Source: Candidatus Thorarchaeota archaeon (GTDB lineage: Archaea; Asgardarchaeota; Thorarchaeia; Thorarchaeales; Thorarchaeaceae). From it: DNA of 18,602 bases. The stretch covers positions 1 to 18,602 of the forward strand of contig DAOWDY010000246.1 in assembly GCA_030638785.1 (NCBI GenBank), in the 5' to 3' direction. The notes beneath the pieces are model-generated. The model worked only from the letters and a program-made list of their open reading frames with translations. It searched no databases and had not been told where the DNA came from. Shown piece after piece: positions 8,832-15,505 of the stretch. Made by a program: the position numbers and the translations under genes. The stretch's first letter is position 1; each line of letters begins with the position of its first letter.

Positions 8832-9617
8832 ATGGCATCTGGCAAACTTGGAATTGGAGTTGATGTAGGTTCAACAACGACGAAGGCTGTTCTAATTGAC
8901 CATACCGGAAGCATTCTTGCGTCTCATCTTATGAACACAGGAGCAGCTGCTGAGGCTGCAGCTCTGAAGTGCATTGATGAAATCTGCAAAATGGCTAAGA
9001 TAACTCCCAATGATGCAACCACTATCGGAACAGGATATGGTCGTGCATTAGTTGAATCCGCATTCAAGAGGGTGACTGAAATTACATGCCATAGTGTTGG
9101 TGTTCATCATCTGAACCCAGACATCAGATTGCTCATTGATGTTGGTGGGCAGGATTCTAAGGTTATCAGAATTGGTCCGAAGGGAAGACCTGAAGATTTT
9201 GAGATTAATGACAAGTGTAGTGCAGGCACAGGACGATTTCTTGAGGTGATGGCTCGTGTTCTAGAAGTTACTATGGATGAACTAGGACCCCTTGCCCTGA
9301 AATCCGATTCTCCCTGTGACATAAGCAGTACCTGCACAGTCTTTGCTGAGAGTGAAGTCATCGGAAGAATTGGAGCTGGAGATGCACCTCACGACATCGC
9401 TGCAGGAATTCATCGCTCGATGGCGTCAAAGATTGCCACATTATCGAAACGTGTTGGAGTTGTTCAACCGATTGGAGTTACAGGTGGTGTTGCACAAAAT
9501 CCTGCTTTTAAGCATTATATCTCCAGACAACTTGATTCTGAACTTTGGGTGCCTGATATCCCGCAACTTACTGGAGCATTAGGGGCTGCAGTATTGGCAT
9601 TGAAAGATCCATCCTAA
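8832..9617 (+). CDS. ATP-dependent activator (activase) of 2-hydroxyacyl-CoA dehydratase, BadF/BcrA/HgdC family
   Basis: A 261-residue ASKHA-fold ATPase, the usual size for HgdC-type activators. Phosphate-binding motif GVDVGSTTTKAV (9-20), second motif IDVGGQDSK (102-110), adenosine motif GVTGGVAQNP (215-224). C129 in NDKCSAGTGRF and C168 in SSTCTVFAESE are 39 residues apart, as are the two HgdC cysteines that bridge one [4Fe-4S] cluster between the halves of a homodimer. ATP hydrolysis drives a low-potential electron from ferredoxin or flavodoxin into the dehydratase. TGAGG at 8819-8823 precedes the ATG by eight bases, so it is coupled to the second subunit. Only one activator gene is present, which favours a dehydratase over a four-subunit class I benzoyl-CoA reductase, which uses two different ATPase subunits. 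Confidence 0.93.
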   Translation: MASGKLGIGVDVGSTTTKAVLIDHTGSILASHLMNTGAAAEAAALKCIDEICKMAKITPNDATTIGTGYGRALVESAFKRVTEITCHSVGVHHLNPDIRLLIDVGGQDSKVIRIGPKGRPEDFEINDKCSAGTGRFLEVMARVLEVTMDELGPLALKSDSPCDISSTCTVFAESEVIGRIGAGDAPHDIAAGIHRSMASKIATLSKRVGVVQPIGVTGGVAQNPAFKHYISRQLDSELWVPDIPQLTGALGAAVLALKDPS

Positions 9618-9657
9618 TACCAAGTAGCTTATTTGTGGGGCACTCTTTGCAGGTTGT

Positions 9658-10788
9658 ATGGAAATCTCATTTCTCCCCTCTGATTATGTTATCAATGTAG
9701 TAAAGGAAGACGAATCGAAAACTGTCAATGAATCAATTTTCTTGATCAAGGCATTACGGATTAGAAACAGTTTGGAGAAGAGTATCACAATCAAGAAACT
9801 TCACTTCAATCTCAAATCAGGGGGAGTGAGTAGAAAGGAAATAATCTACTCGAAGGAGGTCCTGACTGAAAAGGCTGAGCGATTGAAAGGACTGCTTGGT
9901 GCTATTGGAATCAAACAGGATAGCCCAATGGGAGAGGCGACTCGTATCGCAAATGCCCATTTTGTATTAGGACAGGAATCGTTTTGGGAATATGCGAAAT
10001 TCACTTCCAATCATGAGTTGGATCCTGGACAAGAAATCGGATATCGACTTGAAGTGTTTCGCCTGGTATCCCCACAACTCATTGATGAAATTGAGTGTAC
10101 AGTGACCTATGAGGTTGAGAAAAACACAAAGAAAGAAACTCTGACAATCCCAGTGAAAACGTATGAAAACAAGAACGACTACATCTTTCCACTGAAAGGT
10201 GCCTGGATAGTATGGGGAAATTGGGACGATACAACAAGCCACCGAACTATGCATTCGCAGGAATTCGGTATGGATTTCATGCAGTACAATGACGATTTGA
10301 TGATTCCCCAAGTAAGCACAACACCCAATGAGCAGTTCAAGATGTACAAGCAAGAGGTCATAGCGATTGGTGATGGAGAAGTTGTGGATTGCTTTGACAG
10401 AGCACCTGAGAACCCTACAGCACCTGAGATGCTCCCTGGTGAAAAACGCGCAGAGATTGCAGCTGAGCATGGACTTGTTGTTGTTGCCTCAGGAAACCAT
10501 GTTATATTGAAGCACCCCAATGACGAATATTCATTCTATGCTCACTTGGTAACAGATAGCGTTATGGTAAAGAAAGGACAGAAAGTGAAACAAGGACAAG
10601 TATTAGGAAAGCTTGGAAACTCTGGGACTTCAACTGGACCACATTTGCATTTCCAACTTATGGCTGGATCAAGCATGCTAACAGCACGAGGGTTACCTTG
10701 CCAATTTTCAAATATCGTGGACCTAACTGGAGAAAAGATCACTCTGATACAGCACAATCGTACTGTTGTCCACACTGTTGACGACTAG
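9658..10788 (+). CDS. M23-type metallopeptidase-fold protein without signal peptide
   Basis: A 376-residue protein. The C-terminal part (about 175-345) is a LytM/M23 metallopeptidase fold: H199 and D206 in MHSQEFGMDF, then SFYAHL (292-297), the turn KKGQKVKQGQVLGKLGNSGT, and GPHLHF (327-332) with H329 and H331. By family analogy zinc would be held by H199, D206 and H331, with H296/H329 catalytic; the H-x6-D spacing is longer than the common HxxxD. The first 170 residues look beta-rich and carry no signal peptide or membrane helix, so the protein appears cytosolic. M23 enzymes normally cut peptidoglycan cross-links, a polymer archaea lack, so the substrate is unknown. It starts 40 bases after the activator gene on the same strand; the ribosome site is weak. 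Confidence 0.85.
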   Translation: MEISFLPSDYVINVVKEDESKTVNESIFLIKALRIRNSLEKSITIKKLHFNLKSGGVSRKEIIYSKEVLTEKAERLKGLLGAIGIKQDSPMGEATRIANAHFVLGQESFWEYAKFTSNHELDPGQEIGYRLEVFRLVSPQLIDEIECTVTYEVEKNTKKETLTIPVKTYENKNDYIFPLKGAWIVWGNWDDTTSHRTMHSQEFGMDFMQYNDDLMIPQVSTTPNEQFKMYKQEVIAIGDGEVVDCFDRAPENPTAPEMLPGEKRAEIAAEHGLVVVASGNHVILKHPNDEYSFYAHLVTDSVMVKKGQKVKQGQVLGKLGNSGTSTGPHLHFQLMAGSSMLTARGLPCQFSNIVDLTGEKITLIQHNRTVVHTVDD

Positions 10789-10840
10789 GTGCTATGGATT
10801 CTTAGTTTTGATACAGCTAGAATCCTGCGTCAAACTAGGG

Positions 10841-10850
10841 TATTAAATTA
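10841..10850 (+). promoter_or_regulatory. Candidate TATA box of the membrane-anchored GATase-like gene
   Basis: TATTAAATTA lies about 42-51 bases before the ATG at 10892, in the 103-base gap after the metallopeptidase gene. The gap also holds a loose inverted repeat, GGATTC (10796-10801) with GAATCC (10820-10825), which might end the upstream transcript but has no T-tract after it. Weak evidence. Confidence 0.3.
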
Positions 10851-10891
10851 CAATCTACAGTTTTCCTGAACCATCTAAAAGGTAATTTCTA

Positions 10892-11812
10892 ATGAGGTGG
10901 AGAATTGGAAAACTGCGTTTTCGAAGAATACAGGGTATATTGTTCATACTGATTCTATACATGATTACTCTATCTCCAACGCCAACTCAGGCACAGGCCG
11001 AATATGATGATCTAACGGGTGTTAATGTTGCTGTGTACAAGGGCGTGGGTGTGATGAGTTCAAGTCGCATCGCTCTTACAAAGATGTTCGAGTGGATGAA
11101 CGGAACAGTTGCAAATGTGACACCATACCAAATCCGAAATGATGTCCTTGATGACTATGATATTCTTGTTGTTCCAGGTGGTTCAGAGAGCACTTGCAGC
11201 AGTGAACTTGATTCGGAAGGAAGACTGAAAATCAAGGATTTCGTCGCGGGTAGTGGTTCATTCTTTGGAATCTGTGGTGGAGCGACCTTTGGTGCTAATT
11301 ACTTGCGTTTCTTCAATGGGTTTATGAGTCAAGTGTCTGAACCTGGTGAGATACTACATATGACTACCATGCATATTAACCAGTCCTCAACTGGACCTGA
11401 TCTCTCAGACTGCCCAGAGAATGTTACGACTATGTATTATGGATCTCAATACTTCGTTCCAAGAACGGGATTTTCTGTGCATACTATTGCCACTTACGAT
11501 TATAATGGCGAAGCTGGTATGGTCGCCTTCGAACACCAAAATGGAACAGTCTTTCTCTCAAGCCCTCATCCTGAATATGAGGAAAGTAATGATCGAGATG
11601 ACACGACATTTGGTAGTAATTTTGATGATTCTGATTCAGAGTGGGATATCTTACTCAGAGTATCCAAGTGGCTAATTGATGCATCAATTGTAGATTCTAC
11701 AACATCAGAACCAGCGGATATTTCTTATCTGGTACCAGTTGGTCTTGCATCAATTGGAGTTGTAGCTGTTGTGATAGTAGTAGTTGTAATCTATCGCGGA
11801 AAGAGTATATGA
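10892..11812 (+). CDS. Membrane-anchored extracytoplasmic glutamine-amidotransferase-like protein (BPL_N/DJ-1-like)
   Basis: A 306-residue protein with a class I amidotransferase-like domain. The N-terminus is basic (RWRIGKLRFRR), followed by a hydrophobic segment at about 14-28 and a likely cleavage region near TQAQA. The fold is visible in VNVAVYKG (44-51), DILVVPGGSEST (90-101), the nucleophile elbow FFGICGGATFG with C128 (124-134), and FLSSPHPEYEES with H226 and E228 (221-232), matching a Cys-His-Glu triad. It resembles the N-terminal domain family of biotin-protein-ligase-like proteins (BPL_N). A C-terminal helix at about 279-300 followed by YRGKSI should anchor it with the domain outside. 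Synthase partners and substrate are not visible; a hydrolase or peptidase role outside the cell is possible. AAGGTAA precedes the ATG. Confidence 0.83.
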   Translation: MRWRIGKLRFRRIQGILFILILYMITLSPTPTQAQAEYDDLTGVNVAVYKGVGVMSSSRIALTKMFEWMNGTVANVTPYQIRNDVLDDYDILVVPGGSESTCSSELDSEGRLKIKDFVAGSGSFFGICGGATFGANYLRFFNGFMSQVSEPGEILHMTTMHINQSSTGPDLSDCPENVTTMYYGSQYFVPRTGFSVHTIATYDYNGEAGMVAFEHQNGTVFLSSPHPEYEESNDRDDTTFGSNFDDSDSEWDILLRVSKWLIDASIVDSTTSEPADISYLVPVGLASIGVVAVVIVVVVIYRGKSI

Positions 11813-11830
11813 TTTGTTGAACTGATATGA

Positions 11831-12388
11831 CTATGAACTGCTGGGAGTTGCAGTTTTACCGGCTTCAAGACCCAGCTCTAGAGCCTTGAGGTTAGTATCA
11901 ACAAACCTTGGCCAGCGTTCTTTGATGCGTTGTTCGAGTCCCTTGGGACTTACAATTCCTGTAATTGAAGCGAGAGCACCCATCATGACAACGTTAGTTG
12001 CTTGCTTTGTGCCCACCTGCTTTTCTGCAATTCGAGTGGCTGGTATCCTGTAGATTTTGACACCGTCAGGCAGGTCGCCCTCTATCTCAACCAGATCACC
12101 ATCAATAATGAGAATGCCGTTCTCTTTCAGACCATCAATGTACTCTAGATAGGCAGCTCTGCTCATGACAATGAAGACATCTGGATTGTGAACCTTTGGA
12201 TAGTCCACTTCTTCGTCATCAATGACAATCTCGCTCTTGCTTGCTCCACCACGTGCCTCAGGACCATAGCTCTGGGTCTGAACACATTGTTTGCCCTCAA
12301 TCAAAGAGAGGGTTTCGCCCAAAACCATTGCCATTGTGACGATTCCCTGGCCTCCGAAACCGCCAATTCTGACCTCGTAACGGACCAT
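11831..12388 (-). CDS. korC: 2-oxoacid:ferredoxin oxidoreductase, gamma subunit (KorC type)
   Basis: A 185-residue gamma subunit. Family signatures are RIGGFGGQGIVTM (7-19) near the N-terminus and QSYGPEARGGASKSEIVI, the usual gamma-chain pattern. In four-subunit oxidoreductases this chain helps bind CoA next to the alpha chain (family knowledge). Its start abuts the beta-subunit stop with no intergenic base; GGAGGG lies seven bases before the ATG within the end of the beta gene. It is the last gene of the minus-strand kor set and meets the GATase-like gene convergently, 18 bases away. With the other subunits it forms a cytosolic complex making acyl-CoA, CO2 and reduced ferredoxin from a 2-oxoacid. 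Confidence 0.93.
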   Translation of the reverse strand: MVRYEVRIGGFGGQGIVTMAMVLGETLSLIEGKQCVQTQSYGPEARGGASKSEIVIDDEEVDYPKVHNPDVFIVMSRAAYLEYIDGLKENGILIIDGDLVEIEGDLPDGVKIYRIPATRIAEKQVGTKQATNVVMMGALASITGIVSPKGLEQRIKERWPRFVDTNLKALELGLEAGKTATPSSS

Positions 12389-13252
12389 CTACTTGCCCTC
12401 CCTGAACTTTTCGTGAGCCTGTCGTATCACATCTGTGTACTCAGGCTTATCGATGTCCAGGAACTCACCACAAACGATTCTTGTGTCGTAATCGATCTCC
12501 GCTTCGTGTGGTGGCAGACCGTTCTGAATCTCTGCAACCTCTAGAAGGTGCTTATGCATATCAAGACCGTCCCCTAACCTGTTCATTCTACCATAGGCTG
12601 TTGGGCATGCGCCAATTATCTCGACGAATGAGAAACCTTTCTTTGTGATAGCCTTCTCAATAGAGCGGGTTGCTCGTCTCGCCTGAACAGCAGTCCAGCG
12701 TGCTACAAAGGTTGCACCTGAGGATGCTGCAAGTTTTACCAAGTTGAATGGGTGTTCTTGATTTCCAATCGGGCGTGGACTGGTCTGTGAATAACGTAAG
12801 TGCTCAGTTGTGGGACCGAACTGACCGCCTGTCATACCATAGTTGAAGTTGTTAATGCATATGACAGTGATGTCAATGTTTCTTCTGCAAGCATGGATGA
12901 GGTGGTTACCGCCAATTGCAGCGATATCACCGTCTCCAGAAACAACAATAACTTCTAGTTCTGGGTTTGCAATCTTGACGCCCTCAGCAAATGCAATAGC
13001 TCTACCATGGGTCGTGTGATAAGTCCCAGTTTTGAAGTATCCAGAAGTTCTTCCAGTGCAGCCGATACCGCTGACCACGACTACCTTGCTGAAGTCGAGG
13101 TCCAGGTTTTCGATTGCACGTGCAATCATATTGGTTACAACGCCAATAGAGCAGCCGGGGCAGTAGATCCAGGGCTGTCTGTCCTCACGGATGTACTTGG
13201 ACATTGGATGTTTGAGTACAGGAGTTGACTCGGTCATTGAAGGGTTCACCAT
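12389..13252 (-). CDS. korB: 2-oxoacid:ferredoxin oxidoreductase, beta subunit (KorB type)
   Basis: A 287-residue thiamine-diphosphate subunit. Cluster cysteines are C31 and C34 (YCPGC), C65 (GIGCTGR) and C217 (IGACPTAYG). Their spacing matches 2-oxoacid:ferredoxin oxidoreductase beta chains. The ThDP/Mg motif is SGDGDIAAIGG (106-115) with N134/N135 and NYGMTGGQ (137-144). 2-Oxoglutarate is the likely substrate because the D-A-B-C gene order is that of archaeal KorDABC, but branched-chain or other 2-oxoacids cannot be excluded. The first ATG has a poor ribosome site, whereas GGTGA lies eight bases before the ATG of residue 6 (13237), which may be the real start. It is followed immediately by the gamma gene and separated from korA by an opposite-strand gene block. 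Confidence 0.93.
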   Translation of the reverse strand: MVNPSMTESTPVLKHPMSKYIREDRQPWIYCPGCSIGVVTNMIARAIENLDLDFSKVVVVSGIGCTGRTSGYFKTGTYHTTHGRAIAFAEGVKIANPELEVIVVSGDGDIAAIGGNHLIHACRRNIDITVICINNFNYGMTGGQFGPTTEHLRYSQTSPRPIGNQEHPFNLVKLAASSGATFVARWTAVQARRATRSIEKAITKKGFSFVEIIGACPTAYGRMNRLGDGLDMHKHLLEVAEIQNGLPPHEAEIDYDTRIVCGEFLDIDKPEYTDVIRQAHEKFREGK

Positions 13253-13284
13253 ATCCCTTGAGCGACGTGGCTCTTTCCCAACTT

Positions 13285-13297
13285 ATTATGATAAAAG
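13285..13297 (-). promoter_or_regulatory. Candidate promoter of the detached korBC pair
   Basis: On the minus strand this reads CTTTTATCATAAT, about 35 bases before the annotated korB ATG. That is a fitting place for a TATA box with a short leader. It would let korBC be transcribed on its own, as expected now that korDA lies more than 2 kb away. Composition and distance only. Confidence 0.4.
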
Positions 13298-13530
13298 AGT
13301 TTTTGCTGAGGACTTAACGGAGTTAATACTTGTATTGAAATAAAACACTACTAACAAAACAAGGGGCAATAAGATCCAAGAATGCTTTCAAAAAAGGTGA
13401 GAGCACCTATTATTCTTCAAATACACTTGGATTGATTGAGGAAGTGACTGTTTCCACAACAAAGGGTGCACTCCTACTAGTGTAGTACATTAATTCTCAT
13501 CAATCCGAAACACACTGTAATGTAGAGGGC

Positions 13531-14241
13531 TTGAATCGTCATTTGAGGACGAGTAATCTTAATAAAACCAGAAGAGAATACATGTCTGGTAATTACATGT
13601 TAGGCGGGGATAGAGAAGAACAAATTGGGGATGAGACAGTAAGAGAGTTTTTCCCCAGCTTCTTCTTCATCATTGTCCCGTTGCTTTTCGCGTTTCTGGG
13701 TGGCCTTATTCTGTTTTGGTCATTAGTACGGCTACCCATATACTACAACTATCTTAGGGGGATGCCTTCACCAATCGACCAGTCTGCTTTGGCATTGTTA
13801 GGTTCGGACCTATCAAGACTAGTGTTGTTGGTTTCTGCGATCATTGGAATCATCGTCGGTTCATTTCTGTCTCGCCTTGTCACAAAGAAGCTTGACACTG
13901 TGAGAAGGGAGGGAGAAGCCCTCCTAAGTGTTAGAATGTACATTGGTCTCATAGTCTGGTGGCAGTGTGCATGGATACCATACTCAACGATTTCACTACT
14001 TGAAATGGCTTTGTTTGGATACCCCACTAGCCATTTCTTGAGTGATATTTCCTGGTATCTAATGGCCGGGTATTTTATTGCTGCTGGAATCCCTGTCATG
14101 TTGAAATACTTCCAACTTCGTTGGCATGCAGACTCGATTGGTTCTCAGGTCAAGCTGGTCGAATCTCGAGTTGGAAAAGGTTTCATAAAGCCCATTCAAA
14201 AGATAACTATGAAACTGATCCCTAGTGGTCCCGACCCATAG
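13531..14241 (+). CDS. Four-helix membrane protein of unknown function
   Basis: A protein of up to 236 residues with about four membrane helices (roughly 42-67, 95-116, 135-160 and 173-194), a charged cytosolic-looking N-terminus and a basic C-terminal tail ending SGPDP. I do not recognise a family. The longest reading begins with TTG at 13531 and a poorly spaced GAGGG. The ATG at 13582 (residue 18) is a reasonable alternative, preceded by TTAATAAAA, and would leave a shorter N-terminus. It lies inside the block that separates korDA from korBC, on the opposite strand, and precedes the helix-turn-helix gene by 269 bases. No catalytic motif is visible. Confidence 0.6.
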   Translation: MNRHLRTSNLNKTRREYMSGNYMLGGDREEQIGDETVREFFPSFFFIIVPLLFAFLGGLILFWSLVRLPIYYNYLRGMPSPIDQSALALLGSDLSRLVLLVSAIIGIIVGSFLSRLVTKKLDTVRREGEALLSVRMYIGLIVWWQCAWIPYSTISLLEMALFGYPTSHFLSDISWYLMAGYFIAAGIPVMLKYFQLRWHADSIGSQVKLVESRVGKGFIKPIQKITMKLIPSGPDP

Positions 14242-14450
14242 TGCCAGGTCCAAACGACAAAATCAATGATAAATCATACCTCGCAGATTGAGCTGATTGG
14301 AGCTAATAAAAACGGAAATGACAACTGTGGCTGTATTTGATGATACATGCAGTAACCTCATACAGCTCTTTCAGATCTGATTGCCGCTATGGGTCTACAG
14401 CCAAGGGGGCTAGAGTGATAGTCTTAGTTTTGATGAAGTTAGTGACCGAA

Positions 14451-14470
14451 TTGCATGAAATCGGTTAACT
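14451..14470 (+). repeat. Operator-like direct repeat, copy 1
   Basis: TTGCATGAAATCGGTTAACT, matching copy 2 (14488-14507) at 17 of 20 positions and starting 37 bases before it. It overlaps or sits just upstream of the TATA-like box TTATTAAC. Its end contains GTTAAC, itself a palindrome. Probably a binding site of the helix-turn-helix protein encoded immediately downstream (inference). Confidence 0.6.
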
Positions 14471-14477
14471 TATTAAC
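14469..14477 (+). promoter_or_regulatory. Candidate TATA box of the helix-turn-helix gene
   Basis: CTTATTAAC lies 34-42 bases before the ATG at 14511, between the two copies of the 20-base repeat. No Shine-Dalgarno sequence precedes the ATG (GTTAACTACC), so the transcript is probably leaderless or nearly so, which fits a start site about 25 bases downstream of this box. Confidence 0.4.
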
Positions 14478-14487
14478 AAAGGAAGAG

Positions 14488-14507
14488 TTGCATAAAACTG
14501 GTTAACT
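14488..14507 (+). repeat. Operator-like direct repeat, copy 2
   Basis: TTGCATAAAACTGGTTAACT, differing from copy 1 only at positions 7, 11 and 12. It ends three bases before the ATG, where transcription should start, so a bound protein here would block initiation. Together with copy 1 it brackets the TATA-like box. Confidence 0.6.
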
Positions 14508-14510
14508 ACC

Positions 14511-14990
14511 ATGATGCAATTCAGAGGACTTCGGTATCCAACAGCCGAACAGAACAAGGTATGGTTCAAACGGCGTAAGGGAATCCCGCCCTCTAAGATT
14601 GCAAGTCAGATGAAGGTATCGAGACCTTATGTAAGCCAAGCCCAACGAATTGCTGAAGGACGCATTGAGAACTTACTCCGCCACACAGCACAAGTGAGTC
14701 GAATCGACCTGCAACATATCAACGCTGAGTATGGCATTGCAATAGGCGATTGTCCTGCACTTGACTCAACGATATACATCACGTATTCCTCAAAGATGGG
14801 TGTTCAGACCTGGTATAGTCATGTTGGAAATTGTGATGGATGTGACAAGAAGAAGGAGTGTAATGAACTGTTAACGAACCTCTCATCCGATTGGAGTATC
14901 TCTCTTCCAGATGGTCTTCCTCCAACAGAGAAAGGGATTAGGTTATTCGATGAGATAAAGGAGGTCTTGGGTTGGAACGACGTAGAATAG
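14511..14990 (+). CDS. Helix-turn-helix regulator with a Cys-rich zinc-binding-like motif
   Basis: A 159-residue protein. Residues about 20-50 (RRKGIPPSKIASQMKVSRPY, continuing VSQAQRI) form a clear helix-turn-helix of the sigma-70-region-4/Xre-like kind. The second half holds H104, C108, C111 and C117 in WYSHVGNCDGCDKKKEC, a probable zinc or metal site, with C81 as another possible ligand. No membrane segment; likely a cytosolic DNA-binding regulator that could respond to metal or redox state (inference). It has no Shine-Dalgarno site but a TATA-like box and two operator-like repeats directly upstream, suggesting autoregulation. Its 3' end contains AAGGAGGT, the ribosome site of the overlapping membrane-protein gene. 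ATGATG gives two possible adjacent starts. Confidence 0.8.
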   Translation: MMQFRGLRYPTAEQNKVWFKRRKGIPPSKIASQMKVSRPYVSQAQRIAEGRIENLLRHTAQVSRIDLQHINAEYGIAIGDCPALDSTIYITYSSKMGVQTWYSHVGNCDGCDKKKECNELLTNLSSDWSISLPDGLPPTEKGIRLFDEIKEVLGWNDVE

Positions 14991-15496
14991 ACATAGATAA
15001 TCTGTCAAGCACAGGGGTCTGTCGGATTCCGCCGATCTCAGCTACAGGTAGTTCTTTGAAACAGAGTAGGCTCACAAAAAGGAATCTAGGAATTGCTCTT
15101 TCTATCATTGGAGCAATGGTTAACATACTAATCATGGGAGTGGGCATTGTTCTATTAGTTGCTGCTAAACAGCCTAAGTTAAGATGGATTTCTCAGATAT
15201 CCCATCGACAGTGGGGTGGTATTTTCATTGTTGGGTTTCTTCTCAGTATAATAGCTTGGAGCCCATGGATTACCAATCAATACGCAATAGAAACTGTGAT
15301 AGATAATTTAGGAGGCCCCGATGCAACTTACAACTATCTGGGCGAAAATATAACGCTTCAAGAGATTCCAACTTCAGTTGCAACAGTACCATTCTTCAGA
15401 CTAGTTTATTTTCCCGGTGAAGCCATGTACATAGTAACATTCTGGGGTGGAGTTCTCGGAACACCATCACTAGGACTTGATAGTGCTGGAGATTGA
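14972..15496 (+). CDS. Small membrane protein translationally coupled to the helix-turn-helix regulator
   Basis: A 174-residue protein overlapping the regulator gene by 19 bases. The start is TTG, preceded at six bases by AAGGAGGT (14958-14965), one of the strongest ribosome sites in the window, which is why I accept this start. After about 37 polar, basic residues there are two membrane helices (about 38-64 and 80-100). A likely extracytoplasmic segment follows, rich in aromatic and aliphatic residues, with one N-x-T sequon (ENIT). No family recognised. The overlap suggests fixed stoichiometry with the regulator: a sensor or anti-regulator partner, or the regulated product (inference). It meets korA tail to tail with nine bases between. 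Confidence 0.7.
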   Translation: MERRRIDIDNLSSTGVCRIPPISATGSSLKQSRLTKRNLGIALSIIGAMVNILIMGVGIVLLVAAKQPKLRWISQISHRQWGGIFIVGFLLSIIAWSPWITNQYAIETVIDNLGGPDATYNYLGENITLQEIPTSVATVPFFRLVYFPGEAMYIVTFWGGVLGTPSLGLDSAGD

Positions 15497-15505
15497 ACTC
15501 CAAAT

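Noticed and set aside
6348..9617. Assignment as class I benzoyl-CoA reductase
   Set aside because: That enzyme needs two different ATPase subunits (BcrA and BcrD types); only one activator gene is present, so the dehydratase-type reading is preferred although not proven.
9967..10470. 167-codon minus-strand open frame inside the metallopeptidase gene
   Set aside because: Cysteine-rich, low-sense translation opposite a clear M23 domain; no promoter or ribosome site.
13397..13411. Small hairpin AGGTG-AGAG-CACCT in the gap before the four-helix membrane gene
   Set aside because: Only five base pairs and no T-tract; it is neither a convincing terminator nor an RNA gene.
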